Position numbers and translations under genes: made by a program. Shown in pieces: positions 10,141 to 22,719 of a stretch of 64,000 bases of DNA. Under the pieces are notes generated by a model. That model did no database searches and was not told the origin of the DNA. It worked only from the letters and a program-made list of their open reading frames with translations. Each line of letters starts with the position of its first letter. Position 1 is the first letter of the stretch. Source of the stretch: Phanerodontia chrysosporium. Taxonomy: Eukaryota; Basidiomycota; Agaricomycetes; Polyporales; Phanerochaetaceae. Location of the stretch: positions 1 through 64,000 of the forward strand of contig MJGA01000051.1 in the NCBI GenBank assembly GCA_001910725.1, read 5' to 3'.

Positions 10141-11787
10141 ATGATTGGCCATTCTCTCCCGGAATACATCTTCATTCGCATTTGCATCGCCTGCCTCCGT
10201 CTCCTCGCACCGCTCAGCATACTCTACCTTGCCGCAAGCCAGTACGCAGGACACTGGCTCTTTTCGCGCTGGCTAGGGTACTACGCATGCACAGAGGCTG
10301 CTTTCTACCTGCTCGTGTTTGTACCACGAAGCTACTGGTTGCAGAAGGTGAGTGGCGGGTTCATGAGCGTGTGGGCGCGGTGAAGTCGCATGTTCCCTTT
10401 GCCCTATATACTGACGCATGGCGTAGACTGCGCAACACCCGGAAGCCCTCACGAGAGAAGAGCGACAAGCCTTGTTTGCAAAGTGCTTCTCCCGCGTGCG
10501 GGACACCGACCTCGCCACAGGCTGGTTTTATTTCTCCGCACCGCATGCCATTCGCCGCGAAAACGTCAAAGAATGGATCCTCTGGGCCTTCTTCTCGTCC
10601 ACGCGCGACCAGGCCGTCGAAGAATGGCATGACGAAATTGAAGACTACATACATGCGTTAGAGCAGCTTCTGGGCCGCAATATCGAGCCCGGACGAAACG
10701 ACGAAATAAACTGCATGAAGGTCTCATTGGACCCTGTCCATGCTCTTCACCGACCTCTGATATGGTATTGTGTGAGTGACTGATAGTTCCTCTCGCCCTT
10801 TATCTTTCTCACACTCGGTAGATTGTCTGGATAGTAGATCTCTACACGACATTATACCTTGCCTACCACGGCTTCAAGCACTATACCCTCCATAGATGGT
10901 TCTGCTATTTTCCGACACGTATACACAGCACCTTCTGGGCCCATTCTCCGCACCCGAAGCTGTCCTACTGGTATCGTCCGCACCGCTCGCGAACCAAGAA
11001 GCCTATCGTCTTCTTCCACGGAATTGGGGTACGTAGAACTCATCACAGAAGGAGATACCGGCTGACTAATCCGTAGATCGGACTTTGGCCCTACGTCCAG
11101 TTCCTACAAGAGCTCGCCATGCAAGACCCCGATGTTGGCATCATCGCCTACGAGAACTTGCCCATCAGCATGCGCATCTCTCCACCGCCGCTCGGAAGGA
11201 CCGCCATGTTAGACGCCATCCAGACCGTCCTTGCGCACCACGGGATCAACGAGTTCGTCGTCTGCGGCCACTCTTACGGGACGGTCGTCGCCGCACACAT
11301 CATGCGCTCACCCGAGCTCTCGCAGCGTGTCACGGCGTGGCTCCTCGTCGACCCGATACCCTTCCTACTGCACCTCCCCGCGGTGGCGTACAACTTCGTG
11401 TACCGGACACCGCGCACTGCGAACGAGTGGCAGCTGTGGTACTTTGCCTCGCGCGACCCGGACATCGCGCGCGTGCTCGCGCGACACTTTTTCTGGTCGG
11501 AGAACATCCTCTGGCGTGAGGACCTTGCGGGGCGCCGCGTTGGTGTCGTGCTCAGCGGCCGCGACCAGATCGTCGATGCCGACGAGGTGCGACGCTACCT
11601 CACGGACGACGCTGACGTGCAGTTCCGCTGGGAGTCTGACGACGGTTTGCTCGAGGTCCTCTGGTACCCCGACCTCGACCACTCGAAGGTGTACGATACC
11701 GCGAGCGATAGGAGGCCGATGGTGGAGATGATGAAGCGGTTCGTCGAGGCGGATGCACCGAGACCGAAGCCGGATCCTGTGACCTAG
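10141..11787 (+). CDS. Membrane-anchored alpha/beta hydrolase
   Basis: Four exons (10141..10347, 10427..10771, 10822..11028, 11077..11787) encode 489 residues. The N-terminus has one or two hydrophobic segments (IRICIACLRLLAPLSILYLA and the YYACTEAAFYLLVF region). The core starts at KKPIVFFHGIG (oxyanion-hole HG). The nucleophile elbow is VCGHSYGTVVA with Ser in GHSYG. Candidate acid and base are Asp in LSGRDQIVDADEV and His in YPDLDHSKV. The fold supports an esterase, lipase or related hydrolase anchored in a membrane; the substrate cannot be told. Introns are 79, 50 and 48 nt, all in phase 0. Confidence 0.85.
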
Positions 11788-12350
11788 GTGCGAGTGCGCA
11801 CGCATGACTAGGCTCGAAGTGTTTATATACGCGTTGCTGAATCTATGACGCTCGATAGCTTGTGTTCAGCCCCGGTCTAAGATACTCGTGCACGCTCCTG
11901 GTCCACATCGACGTTGCCCAGCTGTCTTGCTCAAGCACCCTCAGTTCCTTTGCGAAGCTCTCGTTGCTTTTTGTCTGGATGACCTTATCTTCTGGTCCTG
12001 TATCTCTTGACATGTGCACAAGGTCTGCCTCAGAAGGGCGCACCTAATTTGGGTAGAGGTCCTGCTCGCCTGCTACCGATACCCACACGTCGATTTTCCG
12101 CAGGCCCAATGGCGTTCTTCATCGCATGACCACTGGAACCCAGGTTTGTGTAAAGTAAGCCTCCGCGGGTACAGCTCGTTGACGGCTGCTTCCAAAGGTT
12201 GCAGCCTGGGAAATTTGGACGAGGAAGAGCCCACACCAGACCGAGACTGCGGATCACACGACAGATCGATACCCACGCGGGTGTGCGCCGCAAGATACTT
12301 CAATAACCATACTGAAAGACGTCCTTGGTGCAGTCTTCCGCACGACGACC
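11788..12350. other. Intergenic region between hydrolase and monooxygenase 1
   Basis: No gene was found. It holds the hydrolase 3' flank and the promoter side of the flavin monooxygenase gene that starts at 12351. Confidence 0.5.
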
Positions 12351-14501
12351 ATGGTCGACGAGAAGGTCACCGCAGCGACATGGCTCGCCGACTTCGCGCA
12401 TGCCATTTACCAGGGCGACGCGCAGCAGGTTGCGGCGACATTCATGCCAGAGGGATGGCTGCGCGACGTCCTTACCTTCTCGTGGGACACCCGCTCTCTA
12501 CGCGGACGCGAGGCCATTGTGCGCTATCTCTCCGATGGCGGTCGTCTCGCGGAGGCCAGCGTCACCAACATCAGCCTCGAGGCGGGCACGTCCTTTGCTC
12601 CGTGCAATTCGTTCACTCGGCAAGGCGAACATGTCGGGGTCGAAACCGGATTCACGTACGAGACGGTTCATTGCGTGGGGAGAGGGTACGCGCATCTCCG
12701 GCTGTCCGCAGACGGGACGTGGAGAGCCATTACTCTCGCTATGATTGCCTTGAACTTGAAGGCACACCCAGAGCCGGAGAATGTCGCGGCTGGATGGGAG
12801 TCGAGGGGAAAGTCATGGACTGAGCTCGAAGCAGAACGGACAACGCACATAGAAACGAGCCCGCAAGTGCTCATAGGTAAGCCCCTTGGGCTGTTGAATG
12901 GAGTTTACACTGATACATTCTTCGCAGTTGGGGCAGGGCAATGCGGGTTGATGACCGCGTCCAGGTTTCGACAGATGAACATCCCGGCCTTGGTCATAGA
13001 CAAGAACGACAGAATCGGGGACAATTGGAGAAAACGGTACAGGAGCCTCGCCTTGCATACCCCAAATATTTACTCTCCCAGTGAGTACGAGATAGATTAG
13101 CGTACATCGAGGTCTACTGATGAAGCACAGTGCTCTACCAGCCGTTCCCAACGCATTGGCCCGTCTACGCTCCCAAGGATCCAGTCGCAGACTGGTTCGA
13201 ATCCTATGCCCAAAATCAGCTGCTCACCGTATGGACCAAGAGCACGTTTGCTGAGCGGCCAACTTACGATGCGAAGAGGGGCGTGTGGCGTGCCGTGGTG
13301 GATCGCAACGGCACTGAGGTCGAGCTACACCCGAAACACATCGTGCTCGCCACAGGTACTCTTGGCCAACCGCGGATCCCAGTCTTGCCTGGAAGAGACC
13401 GGTATCGAGGGACAGTGATACACGCGGCAGATTTTATCGAATCTAGTCCGTTCGTGGGCAAGCGTGTCGTCGTCGTAGGGGCTGGCAATTCCTCCATCGA
13501 CGTCTGCCAAGACCTGGCGACCAGCGGCGCCGCGTCAGTCACAATGATACAGCGGTCACAGACGGTCGTAGTCTCGCGGAGCTCAGTTAATGAAGACTTG
13601 CGGCATTTCTGGAGACCGGGTGAGCCGGTCGAGGTCGGTGACTTCAAATACTCGGCAGTTCCTCTAGGGTATTTCAAGGAGGTGAACCAGAGCATGACCG
13701 ACGCCCTCTGGGCGCGCGAGACGGTGCTTCACGAGAAGCTGCGCAAAGGTGGGCTGAAGCTTCATCAAGGACCCGAGAACGAGGGTCAGTTTCTGATGTA
13801 CTTTTCGCGGAGCGGCGGTGAGCAGCTCGTCCCGAGACTCTTCACATAGTGACTGACAGAAAACTCTCCAGGATATTGTACGTCTTCGAGCGCGAGTGTT
13901 AATTTGGAAGCTTACACCCCGCAGGGCTAGACAAGGGTGGAGCTGACCTCATTGCCGACGGTCGCATCAAGATTAAGCAAGGCTCGAGTCCAACCGCGTT
14001 CACGTCCGATGGTTTGGCCTTCGACGACGGGTCCACCATCCCCGCAGATGCCATCATCTTTGCGTACGTGTACCATTATTGCTAGCATACAGACTGCTGA
14101 AGCAGAAATTAGCACCGGCTACGACCTCATTCGAAGTGTAAACAAGCGTACTTTTGGCAAAGAAGTCATTGACCAGACTTGCGAGGTTTGGGGCTTCGAC
14201 AGAGAGTGCGAGATTCAGGGCTGCTTTAGGCCAACAGGTCACCCTGGCGTAAGTTAATCAATACCGCAATTGTTCAAATACCTGAGCGCAAGCAGCTATG
14301 GTACGCCGTCGGCGATTTCTTCAACTGTCGATTCATGTCGAAACAGCTGGTAGGTCTGCGTCACACACCTCCCAGCAACGACTGATAATTGGTATTCTCC
14401 AGGCCATACTAATCAAGGCAGCTGAGCTAGGTTTGTACGATGTTACGAAGGTACAACAGGAGGTATCCAAAAATGTTCCAAATTGTACTGCGAAAATATA
14501 G
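12351..14501 (+). CDS. Flavin-containing monooxygenase-like protein 1
   Basis: Eight exons (12351..12876, 12928..13080, 13131..13817, 13872..13877, 13925..14063, 14113..14248, 14296..14349, 14403..14501) give 599 residues with every phase correct. Residues about 1-170 look like an NTF2/SnoaL-type domain (FMPEGWLRDVLTFSWDTRSL). The FAD-binding motif is VGAGQCGL, a second Rossmann site is VVVVGAGNSSIDVCQ, and LATGTLGQP is the ATG-type motif of this oxidoreductase class. It probably uses FAD and NADPH to oxygenate a small substrate that cannot be named. Exon 4 is only six bases (GATATT), which restores Gly-Tyr-Trp. A paralogue at 58058-60126 shares most exon borders. It is convergent with the deaminase-domain gene, with stop codons 44 bp apart. 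Confidence 0.85.
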
Positions 14502-14545
14502 ACAACAGACCCGTTCAGTCCTTCCTGCGCCTCTGCTGGATTATC

Positions 14546-16561
14546 CTAGCAAATCGCCGAACATAGCCAATGAAACCGGCTCCGCGTCTCGACATTGTCG
14601 TCTTTATCAGCGGGAGCCTCATTGTTCTCTAACCGCCCTCGGAGTGCGTCGAGCAAGGTGGCGTCCAGCTTGCGCAGCTCGTCCACCGGAATTCCGCGCG
14701 CAGCGACCCAGGGGCGGACGATACCATGCGTGCCGGATAGGATGATTTGTAATCCTGTCTTCTTGGCAATGAACTCCGCGAGCGTCCAGCAGCAGAAGCA
14801 GCAGTTGTGTGTGCTGCCAATGGAGACGTAGCCCTGCTGCAAACCCGCGACCCTGTCAGGAACGGCTTAGCGCATCAGGTAGAGAAGGCTTACGGGGAAT
14901 ATTGAACCAATGTCACGCAAAGGGTAGTTCGCGTACTCGAAAATTTTGTGGACGTCGGGCACCGCGTCTTTGGTCTCGTCCATAAGTATACCCAGGAGAG
15001 CAGACTCTGCGTGTATGGAGTCCGACAGTGTTCGTCGTCGATGTTGTTGTACGTCGAAAAACGACTGCGCTCGAGTGCAAATAGGGTTGTCCTCGGAATA
15101 TCGCCCGAGGATGTCCTGCCTGATGGATTGTAGGGCAGAAAGATCGGTTGTCGTCTCACTTGGCAGGTGGACATGGAATACTTCGACGGGTGTCCCATGT
15201 CGAAACACCTCGTGCTGGGCTACCGCGAGTATCGCAGAGACCCACGAAACAACGGCGCGTAGGTAACGATAAACATGTTCGCCTTCTGTCTCCACTTCGC
15301 GGTGCGGAGCTTCATCTAAAGGCACACCCTGCGGAGCGGCTGCCACAGAAGTTGATGCACAGTATCTACCAAGGTCGGAGAGTACACACCTGGGTTGGAA
15401 CTTGATACCGATTGGTCCTGCGTAGCTGCGTCTGCAGTTACTGGACGTGCTGGCTGGAGCATTGATGTGTACGACTTATGCATCAGAATAGCCTGTATTG
15501 GCGGGAGGTCCAAGAGCACAGAAAAAGTATCCAGATAGTCCGCAACTACATTGATAGAGTCGACGTCCATGGTTGCGCGAGGCATAAACTTGATTTTGTC
15601 TCCGTCAAAGAACGGTGTGAAGAGCCGTTTGGATAGCATTTCGTAGAGTGCGCACGCAACCTGCGCCCACTGTCCGGCATTGTCAGAGGCAAAGTAGAAC
15701 GTCTTGCGGTCGCCGTGATCTTTGACGGGGGAGAGTCCGTATAGGGACATTGTCGCTTCGAGAATCTGGTGGTGCACGGTAAACTCTTCGCGTTCAAAGC
15801 GTGCGCCGCTGGAGTGCCAGTCGCGCAGGACGGCGATGGGATGTCGTCTCCAAATCTTATCACCATTTGACATGCGTTCGGCAATCTTGCCGTGGCATCT
15901 GCGCACGATGAAGCGTAGGAAATGCCAGTACGGCGAGGTTTGGCTTTCGTCGTGGAGGGTGTCGTGAAAGGTTCGCAAGGCATGCAAGAGGTCTGCAGCA
16001 TGGGTTTCAAAGTCGATAGTCGCCGAGTCCGATCTAGTGCCAGGTTGGCTCAGTATGTACAGACTAGCGGTAGCACTCACGGCAAGGAGCCTAGCGTCTG
16101 CAAGTCAATCTGCCGCTCCTGTACCCGATGAACCTTCGCCGGCGTGCGAGGAGCTGGGGCTCGCGCACTCTCCTGCCGTGCCTCTCCGGTATGAACGAGG
16201 ATGCATCTGACGAGACCGGGTAGCAAGATCGCGGTGACGGCGCAGTTTTGGTCGAGGGACCCGGTGGTCAGGAGCGTCGCGAGGTAGTAATAGAACCGGA
16301 GTTCTTCGTTTTCCTCAATATCCTCGGGGTCGAGGTTGGAGATGGGGATATGGCACGGATATTTGTCCAGGAGGTGTGTGAGTGTGCGGATGCGTGCCTC
16401 GTAGTGCGCGAACGCGGCGGTCGACTCTGTGCCCTTGAGCGGGTCGAGCTGTTTCATCTGGAACGTGCTGAATTGCAGAGAGGGTCAGCGACGGGTATGT
16501 GAGGAGACAAAGGACGCACGCCATCTGTATACGGGCATCCATCCAAGGTCGTCTGCAGAAC
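14546..16561 (-). CDS. OTT_1508-like (cytidine deaminase fold) domain protein, 5' end unresolved
   Basis: Exons 16561..16520, 16467..16081, 16033..15390, 15339..14894 and 14836..14546 are in phase. The last part carries IHAESALLGIL (a His-Ala-Glu zinc/proton-shuttle motif), then STHNCCFCCWTLAEF (Cys pair) and GTHGIVRPWV. This layout matches the OTT_1508-like deaminases that are frequent in basidiomycetes. The substrate is unknown. Further coding-like sequence (AVHCFRLDYDAAPSLELAIS) lies at about 16736-16615, but its junction to 16561 is off by one base. No good start ATG is found before the dynamin relic at 16876. The gene may be 5'-truncated, or may start in an exon I could not place. The acceptor at 14834-14840 is a GCAGCAG tandem, which allows a one-codon variation. 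Confidence 0.55.
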
Positions 16562-16875
16562 CTAATGCGAGTGCTGATGTCATAGGAGGCCGCGCGGATC
16601 ACTCATAAAGAGTTTTTCGGCGTCCAGAGCATGCACATTATCGAGCACTATCTGTAGTTCAGAGATAGCGAGCTCGAGACTCGGCGCGGCGTCGTAGTCG
16701 AGGCGGAAGCAATGAACCGCGTCCTACATCCGACACAGAGCTGTAGGCGCCCACACTGTCTACACAGATGCGGAGGTCAACTCCTTGTGCACTTGAATTC
16801 TTTAGGCAACGCTGTACTCTTCTACATACAAGTGCAAGTATTACAGTAGACTATCCAAAACAGCAAAAAAAGCGG

Positions 16876-17897
16876 TCAAGGGTCCAGTCTGAAATTGAGG
16901 AGCTCAGCTTGGACTGCTTCTAGCTGCTTCTTCTTGTTCATAAGCTCTTCCCGCTCTGCGACATTCACCGGATCCTCTGCAAGGTACATGGCGCAGCGGG
17001 CACTCGAATTCGGTCGGCCAACACCAAGCTTCGCTAGGCGCTCGCTGAACGCGGCCAGGAACTTGTCGTCGATGGCCAAGGGAACATCGTCAATGACACG
17101 TATCAGAATACAACAAGGGCAGCAGAAATGGCGCACCCACCTTGTAGACGACCTTGAAGTACGCCCGGACCTCTGCCATCACTTCGAGATCGTCCTCGAA
17201 GACGTCTGGGGGGAGGAGCTTCGCAAAGTCTTCGACGGTGACATTGTGTCCGAACAAGACCGTGAGCGCTGTGATGACTTGCTTCTCATACTGCGCCTGC
17301 TCCTCGTCTAGCTGTTGCCGCTCCTCTAGCCGGCGTTTCTGTAGCACGGTCGAGTCGGACAGCCGCGCCTCCAGCGGCTGTCTGAACGTCGATGCCTGCG
17401 AGACAGCCGTGGCTGAAGCTGCAATTTTGCTCGCCGGTGGGCGGGCGGCCAAACGGCTGCTCGAGGACGATGTCGCTCTGGCGGCCGTCTGTCCAGCGGA
17501 TCTAGAGCTGGCACGCCCAGGGCTGCGTAGACGACGCGAGGCGACATTCCATGGGGCAGCGAGTGCATGTCCCGGCGTCGCGGGGGACGTTGATCTGGCA
17601 GGCTCACGCTCGTTCAGCAGCGGCAGGCAGGGCAGCTCGCGGTGCAGCGCACCCCCGAGATGGCCTCGACGAGGCTAGACTTGCCCGCGGACTGGTTTCC
17701 GATGACAGCGATGCGGGGGAGGTCGAGCTCGGTCTGCGCGCTGGGAGAAAGGTTGAACACGCTTACTCGCGCCAGAACTGCACGCCGTCTGCTTACCCTA
17801 TGGCCCGCAGCTGGTTTATGAGGCCGAGGTGCTGCTTTCTGCGTTGTGCATACTCGGTGCCGGCGCCGGTCAGGGTCAGACCAAAGGCTGCGGACAT
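16876..17897 (-). pseudogene. Gutted dynamin-like GTPase
   Basis: The 5' part is intact: exons 17897..17797, 17740..17653 and 17594 onward give MSAAFGLTLTGAG, then the P-loop segment VIGNQSAGKSSLVEAISG and VPRDAGTCTRCPMECRLASS, a signature of fungal dynamin-like proteins. A TAG at 17502-17504 follows ...PWACQL. Within 50 codons the sequence jumps to the C-terminal GTPase-effector region (RRLEERQQLDEEQAQYEKQV to LLNFRLDP, stop at 16876). The rest of the GTPase domain and the stalk, several hundred residues, is missing, and the join is not in one frame. Near 17100 a donor (TACAAG|GTGGGT) has no AG acceptor before VIDDVPLAIDDKF. It is therefore a relic with at least three lesions. Confidence 0.8.
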
Positions 17898-18370
17898 GAT
17901 ACGTTGCGGCGACGTTCAGCCTGCGAGAGGCGTCGAGGTGGGCAGGAAGGTCGCTGCAGGCAAACACGCGCGCCGCGCCGGACTGACGCGACCTCGAACA
18001 AATGAGTCACGTGTTCCTACGTTTTCCGAGCGTAAAAAAGCACATTCAAGCATTAGAGATTGTACAGATGAGAACGAAAAAAGATGAAATTCATGAGGAG
18101 ATCTAGCTATGTAATATATGAGTCCATTGGCATTGCAGCAAAGAGAACAAAAGGCAAGGGAGGAATTGGAACGGGTGGCGAAAGCGCAAATAACGGACAG
18201 AGGACCGAGAAGGGTAACATGCGCGTCCGAGAGAGAAACCGTAGTGCGGAGAGAGATCCGGGGGATACATGAGTGAGCGCGCGAAGCGAGATCCAGGAGG
18301 GGAGGTCCACGGGCGGGGGCGTCGGCGGCACATGTTCACGCCCCGCCTCTGCTGCTCTGGGCAACATGTC

Positions 18371-19682
18371 TCAGCAGATCACACAGCAGCCGCCCTTAGT
18401 CTGCTCCCACTCCTCGCCGGTGCGGCCGCTGCTCTTCCGCCGGTGGTGCGCCGCGGTGGGGACGCCTTCGCGCATGAGCATGGAAGCACGAGTGGCGGCC
18501 TCGAAGACGTCGTCGACGCCCTCGATCTTGAGCGCAGAGCACTCCTTATACGCGCGCGCGCCGATCGCCTGCGCGACTTGCTCGGCCTGTGCGCGCGAGA
18601 CAAAGTTGTGCGAGTTCGGGCTGCCCTCCGGCGGCCGCAGGTCCGACTTGCAGCCGACGAGGATGACGGGTATCTGGGGACCACAGATCGAGCGAACCTC
18701 TTCTATCCACTGTGGCAGGGATGTCAGAGGAGGCTGCATGTGGCGTGCCGGGGTGACATACCTTGACAGAGACATTGTCCAGCGAATCAGGCGTGTCGAT
18801 GGCAAATGCAATGAGAATCACATGTGATTTCGAGTAAGACATGGGTCGTAGCCGCTGCGCAAAACGGTCAGTGTTGTTGTCTCCTGTGCCTGTTGTTCAA
18901 GGAGTGGAACTTGCCTCGTATTCTTCCTGGCCCCTGCAGTGACGTGATCAGCAACAGTCAGCATATGTTTTGGCGACATTTAGTCTGGGTGGAGCAGACG
19001 GCCAGGGCAACCTGACCGACATCGCGCTCCAATGGCATGCGCTGCAAAAGGGAGCCCACGCATGCTGGGACTGGGCATGAACGACCGTTCTGAGTGCCCC
19101 CAGCTCAGGGCGCTTGGAGGGCAAATAATGGGACGCGCGCAGCAGCCCCATGCAGAGACTGGGCGAGCGCGGGAGGCAAACGAGCTACTCACGCGGTATC
19201 CCACAGCGCCAGCTGTACAGGTTTTCCATCCAGCCTGATCTCGGCTACGTAGTTCTCAAAGATGGCTGACGGGGTGGTGCTTCAGTGACTGTTGCGCCCG
19301 GCGGTGCGAGCAGAGGAACATACTAGGTTGCTGTTCGGGGGCGCACTCCTGTCAGGCTCACATTGCGAAAGGCAGTCGGCAGACTCACGTATTCCTTTGG
19401 GAACTCTCCGAGCGCAAAGGAGCATAACAATGACGTCTTGCCGCAGGCGCCTTCAGAGTCGAGGGTGGTGGTTGCCAGAGCGGGAGATAAGCAGAATGGA
19501 CGGAGGCGAGGCGGCGCAAGGGGGACGCAGGAAGCACAGGTCAGCCTGGGGCGGCGCAATGCAGACATGTCTGGACGTACCGTCGCCAACGATGACAAGC
19601 TTCCGACGAATCTGCGGGGCACGATGAGCTGGCGCAAGCAGAGGCGGACGCAAGGGCGACGCACCGGGTTTTGCGAAGACAT
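18371..19682 (-). CDS. Rho-family small GTPase, Rho4-like
   Basis: Eight exons (19682..19665, 19611..19581, 19450..19389, 19330..19324, 19265..19193, 18933..18915, 18854..18762, 18709..18371) give 213 residues. The G1 motif GDGACGKTS is split by an intron. Switch I reads EYQPTIFENY, switch [22 protein letters not shown], and then VGCKSDLR and [10 protein letters not shown]. The protein ends in a CAAX box, CVIC, for prenylation. [20 protein letters not shown] supports Rho over Ras or Rab. Rho4-type proteins act at the plasma membrane in cell wall and septum control. Exon 4 is seven bases (CAACCTA) and exon 6 is 19 bases. The intron at 18855-18914 has a GC donor (GAG|GCAAGT), and the one before it is 259 nt. 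Confidence 0.88.
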
Positions 19683-22600
19683 GGCCGTGGGGTCGTAAGA
19701 GGCAGTGTGGACTCAGCCGGGGGGCTTAGAGGATGAGGTCGTGCGCAGTCGAGCGGCTCCTGTCGTGCAGCAGACGGGTGGTGCAGCGAGGTGCGCGCGT
19801 GCGGTGCGACGTCGTGGGTGAAGACGACGACGGCGAAAAGGGATGGGAAGACGAGGAGGAAGAAAAAGGACCGCTGCCGGGGGCGGAAGATGTGAAGGAG
19901 ACGCAGTGGAAGTGAACAAGAGATGGGACAACGAAATAAACCCAGGAAATTGTACGAATATTCCGCCGCCGGAGTCGCGCCGACCGCCACCTGCTTATGT
20001 AAGCGGCCAGGGCTGTGTTCCCGTCCGTCGTGCGCAGAGCGGTGTCTGCTAAACACCGTCGCTTCCCTCCTCGCTCCAGCCTCCGCTCCTGCTGCGCTTT
20101 CTGTTCCCCCCGACGCTCTCTCTCACGCTCAGCCGACGCATGCGTGTACGACCACGACAAACGACGCCAAGAATCGCACAGCTGGAATAGCTGCACGTCG
20201 ACCTCCTGCCTGTGCACCGCCACCTCTGTCATCCTTCAGACGCGAACCGTCGAGACCCTGTGTCCCTTTTCGCGCTCCGGTGTAATCTCTCCGCACGCAT
20301 GTCTTGAACGCGCACAAGCCTACCCCGATGCACCGGTGCCCCAAGCCGTCCACCTCCTGTCCTGCCGCGCCTTCTGGACGCGCTTTGCAGCAGTCTGCGC
20401 CAGACGCACACGCGGTTTCGGACACAGGGTGGCCTTCCTCCTATCCCGCGTCGGGTGATATTCTTGCAGACGAAAATACCGGCTAGCTCAAGGTTCGCGT
20501 CTCGCGGTCATCAGCTTCATGTGCCTCGCTGGTGATCCCACGGCCCTGTCTCTGGCGACTGTGGTGGTGATTTTGTGCCCTTCGTAGCAGGATGTCAGTC
20601 CAGCGCGATCCTATGCACTGATCTTCGTGCACCACACCTGTACCTGGCCGTGCGGGGTGTGTAATTCATATTCATGCATTTCCTAATTGGTCTTGGCTTT
20701 AGGCAATACCGTTTGGCCAACTAGCATAAAAATGCTGCACGTCTATCTTGGATTGGCTTCGCTTGCATAGGTAGTCCCCGTGCTGACAGAACCTGCGGGC
20801 AACGCGACTTACAGCTGTCAGCATGGCTGTTGGCCAGCATCGTGAGCATTCGATGTGCAGACTCTATTCAGAATCATGACGGCTGACCTTCTTCGCGAGA
20901 CTCGCCACTGCCCGGTGGCTGTGACGGACCCGGGGGCCTGGTAGCACCTTTGGACATGATTCTGTCGTCTGTCCCTTGCGGCTTCCCACACGGACAAGAC
21001 GGCAGCGATAAAGTCCATGTGGGGAAGCCCATTCTGCGGGAGCAGCGGCCTGTCTTCTTGTGGCACGAGGTGTGGCTTCCGTGCGTACCAGCGCGAAGAC
21101 AATGCGGTAGACGTAACACCGGAAGACACCTAGATGCGTCAGATCGCCTTATGGTGCCATGCGTACTACGATATCCGCCACTTTCCCAGTCCATTGTCTG
21201 CCCGACGGCCGCCAGGACAGTTCACCGTGTCACTTCTCGCGCACCCTGGCCGGACCCTTGATTCCTAGTACCGGCTTATCGATGGGTCCCGCCGCCGCGG
21301 AAGGGCGCGCTGCAAGAGTGGCCACAGACCGACTATAGTGGACATTCTGCTTTGGCGTTGTGTCGCCTCCGTTGCTCCGCGCGACTTCGGGACTTGACTG
21401 CTAGGGCCGGTAGCGGCGTCTATCAGGCTGTCAGGTCTTCGGTCCGGAAACAGGGGCTGCGGTTTGCCTGCCGTGCACGCGCATATAGCGACACATGACA
21501 CCCTGGACTCAGCTCCCCGGCCTATAAGTAGTCTTGGACCAACATACAACGACGCACCTTGGCCTGATCTACCCATACATCCATTGTCCGTTCTCTTGGG
21601 CCAGTTCAAAGAGGTAATTGTTAGCGTTGATGTTCGAATTGTGGCGATTTTGCTCAGGATAAACGGCTTGTATGCGCGCTCATGATCGCCCGACGTCTTT
21701 TAGGTAGCAGAGAATGCTTTTGCGGGGCATGTCGGTGTTTTTAGCGTTGCGGTCTCGTGAATGGACGTGCATGTCCTGAGGCGCGAGCGGAGGACATGGT
21801 GGAAGGGTGAAGAGGTAGGGGTGCTGATCTCGGTGCGAACGACGGTTCTTATAGCTATGGGCTGATAGTCAGGATCTGGCGGCGTCATCGTCATGCCTGA
21901 TGTCACGACCGACCTCTCGTCGCCGATCGTGAGGCGAACAGGGCGCGATCGGCGGAGGAAGGGTCCGCCACTGGACCGCCGAGGCACGACGCGTCGCGAG
22001 TCGCGACGTGACAGACAAACGCACGTGCCAAGCCGGGTCTCCGCGTCTTGTGCCGCATCTTCTCCCACGCCATCGAGCGTGACACCCTCCGACCAACCCA
22101 GTCGTAGTCGAGAACTATCGCGGCGATCTCGTCGGTGCCAACTCTCGTGCCGCAGCCTAGCGATAGTCAACGCCACTTTATTTATTCGTTGTCCCAGGTC
22201 GAATATCACGTCAGGTATCGCGGTGACTACTAACGATTTACCGCGTCCGTACATCACGCACCGGACGGCCGCAGGCGTGCACAGTTGCGGAGAGATGGGT
22301 AAGTCCGCTGACGACACAAATGACCGTCCTCACCCAGTCCCGAACGTTCCGCCGCGTGTAGAGTTGCGACAATGTATGCACAGTTTGCCGTGTCTTACGC
22401 ATGCTACGCATTGGAATATGCCGATGTTATATGAGCCCAATATCGACCTCCTTTGCAAGAGGTTTGGATTACACCGGTCAGCCATGCATAACCTCGCGAA
22501 TATTGGAGGAATTGGGAAGTGAGTGACCGAGGACGAAGTGAGGACTCAGAAGTCTCGAGAAATGCTATCAACGGAAAGTCACGTGGTTTGACGTCAAAGG

Positions 22601-22719
22601 CCGAAGAGCCGAAAGTGTCCGCAACATCATAAAGCGCGCTGCACGTCAGTTCGACGCTCTCCGCACCTCTCCAGTCAACGTTCAACACCTGCTCGACGCT
22701 GTACCAAAAGCCATCAACA
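19683..22719. other. 3-kb interval without a recognised gene
   Basis: The first few hundred bases are the promoter side of the minus-strand Rho gene. The last 200 bases are upstream of the superoxide dismutase start. Open frames of up to about 210 codons exist on both strands (for example 21700-22317 minus and 21893-22522 plus). They overlap each other, are Arg/Ser-rich, and show no domain or splice support. I see nothing to call. Confidence 0.5.

Noticed and set aside
21700..22522. Possible genes on either strand in the 3-kb gap
   Set aside because: Opposite-strand frames of equal length, Arg/Ser-rich, no splice chain, no domain.
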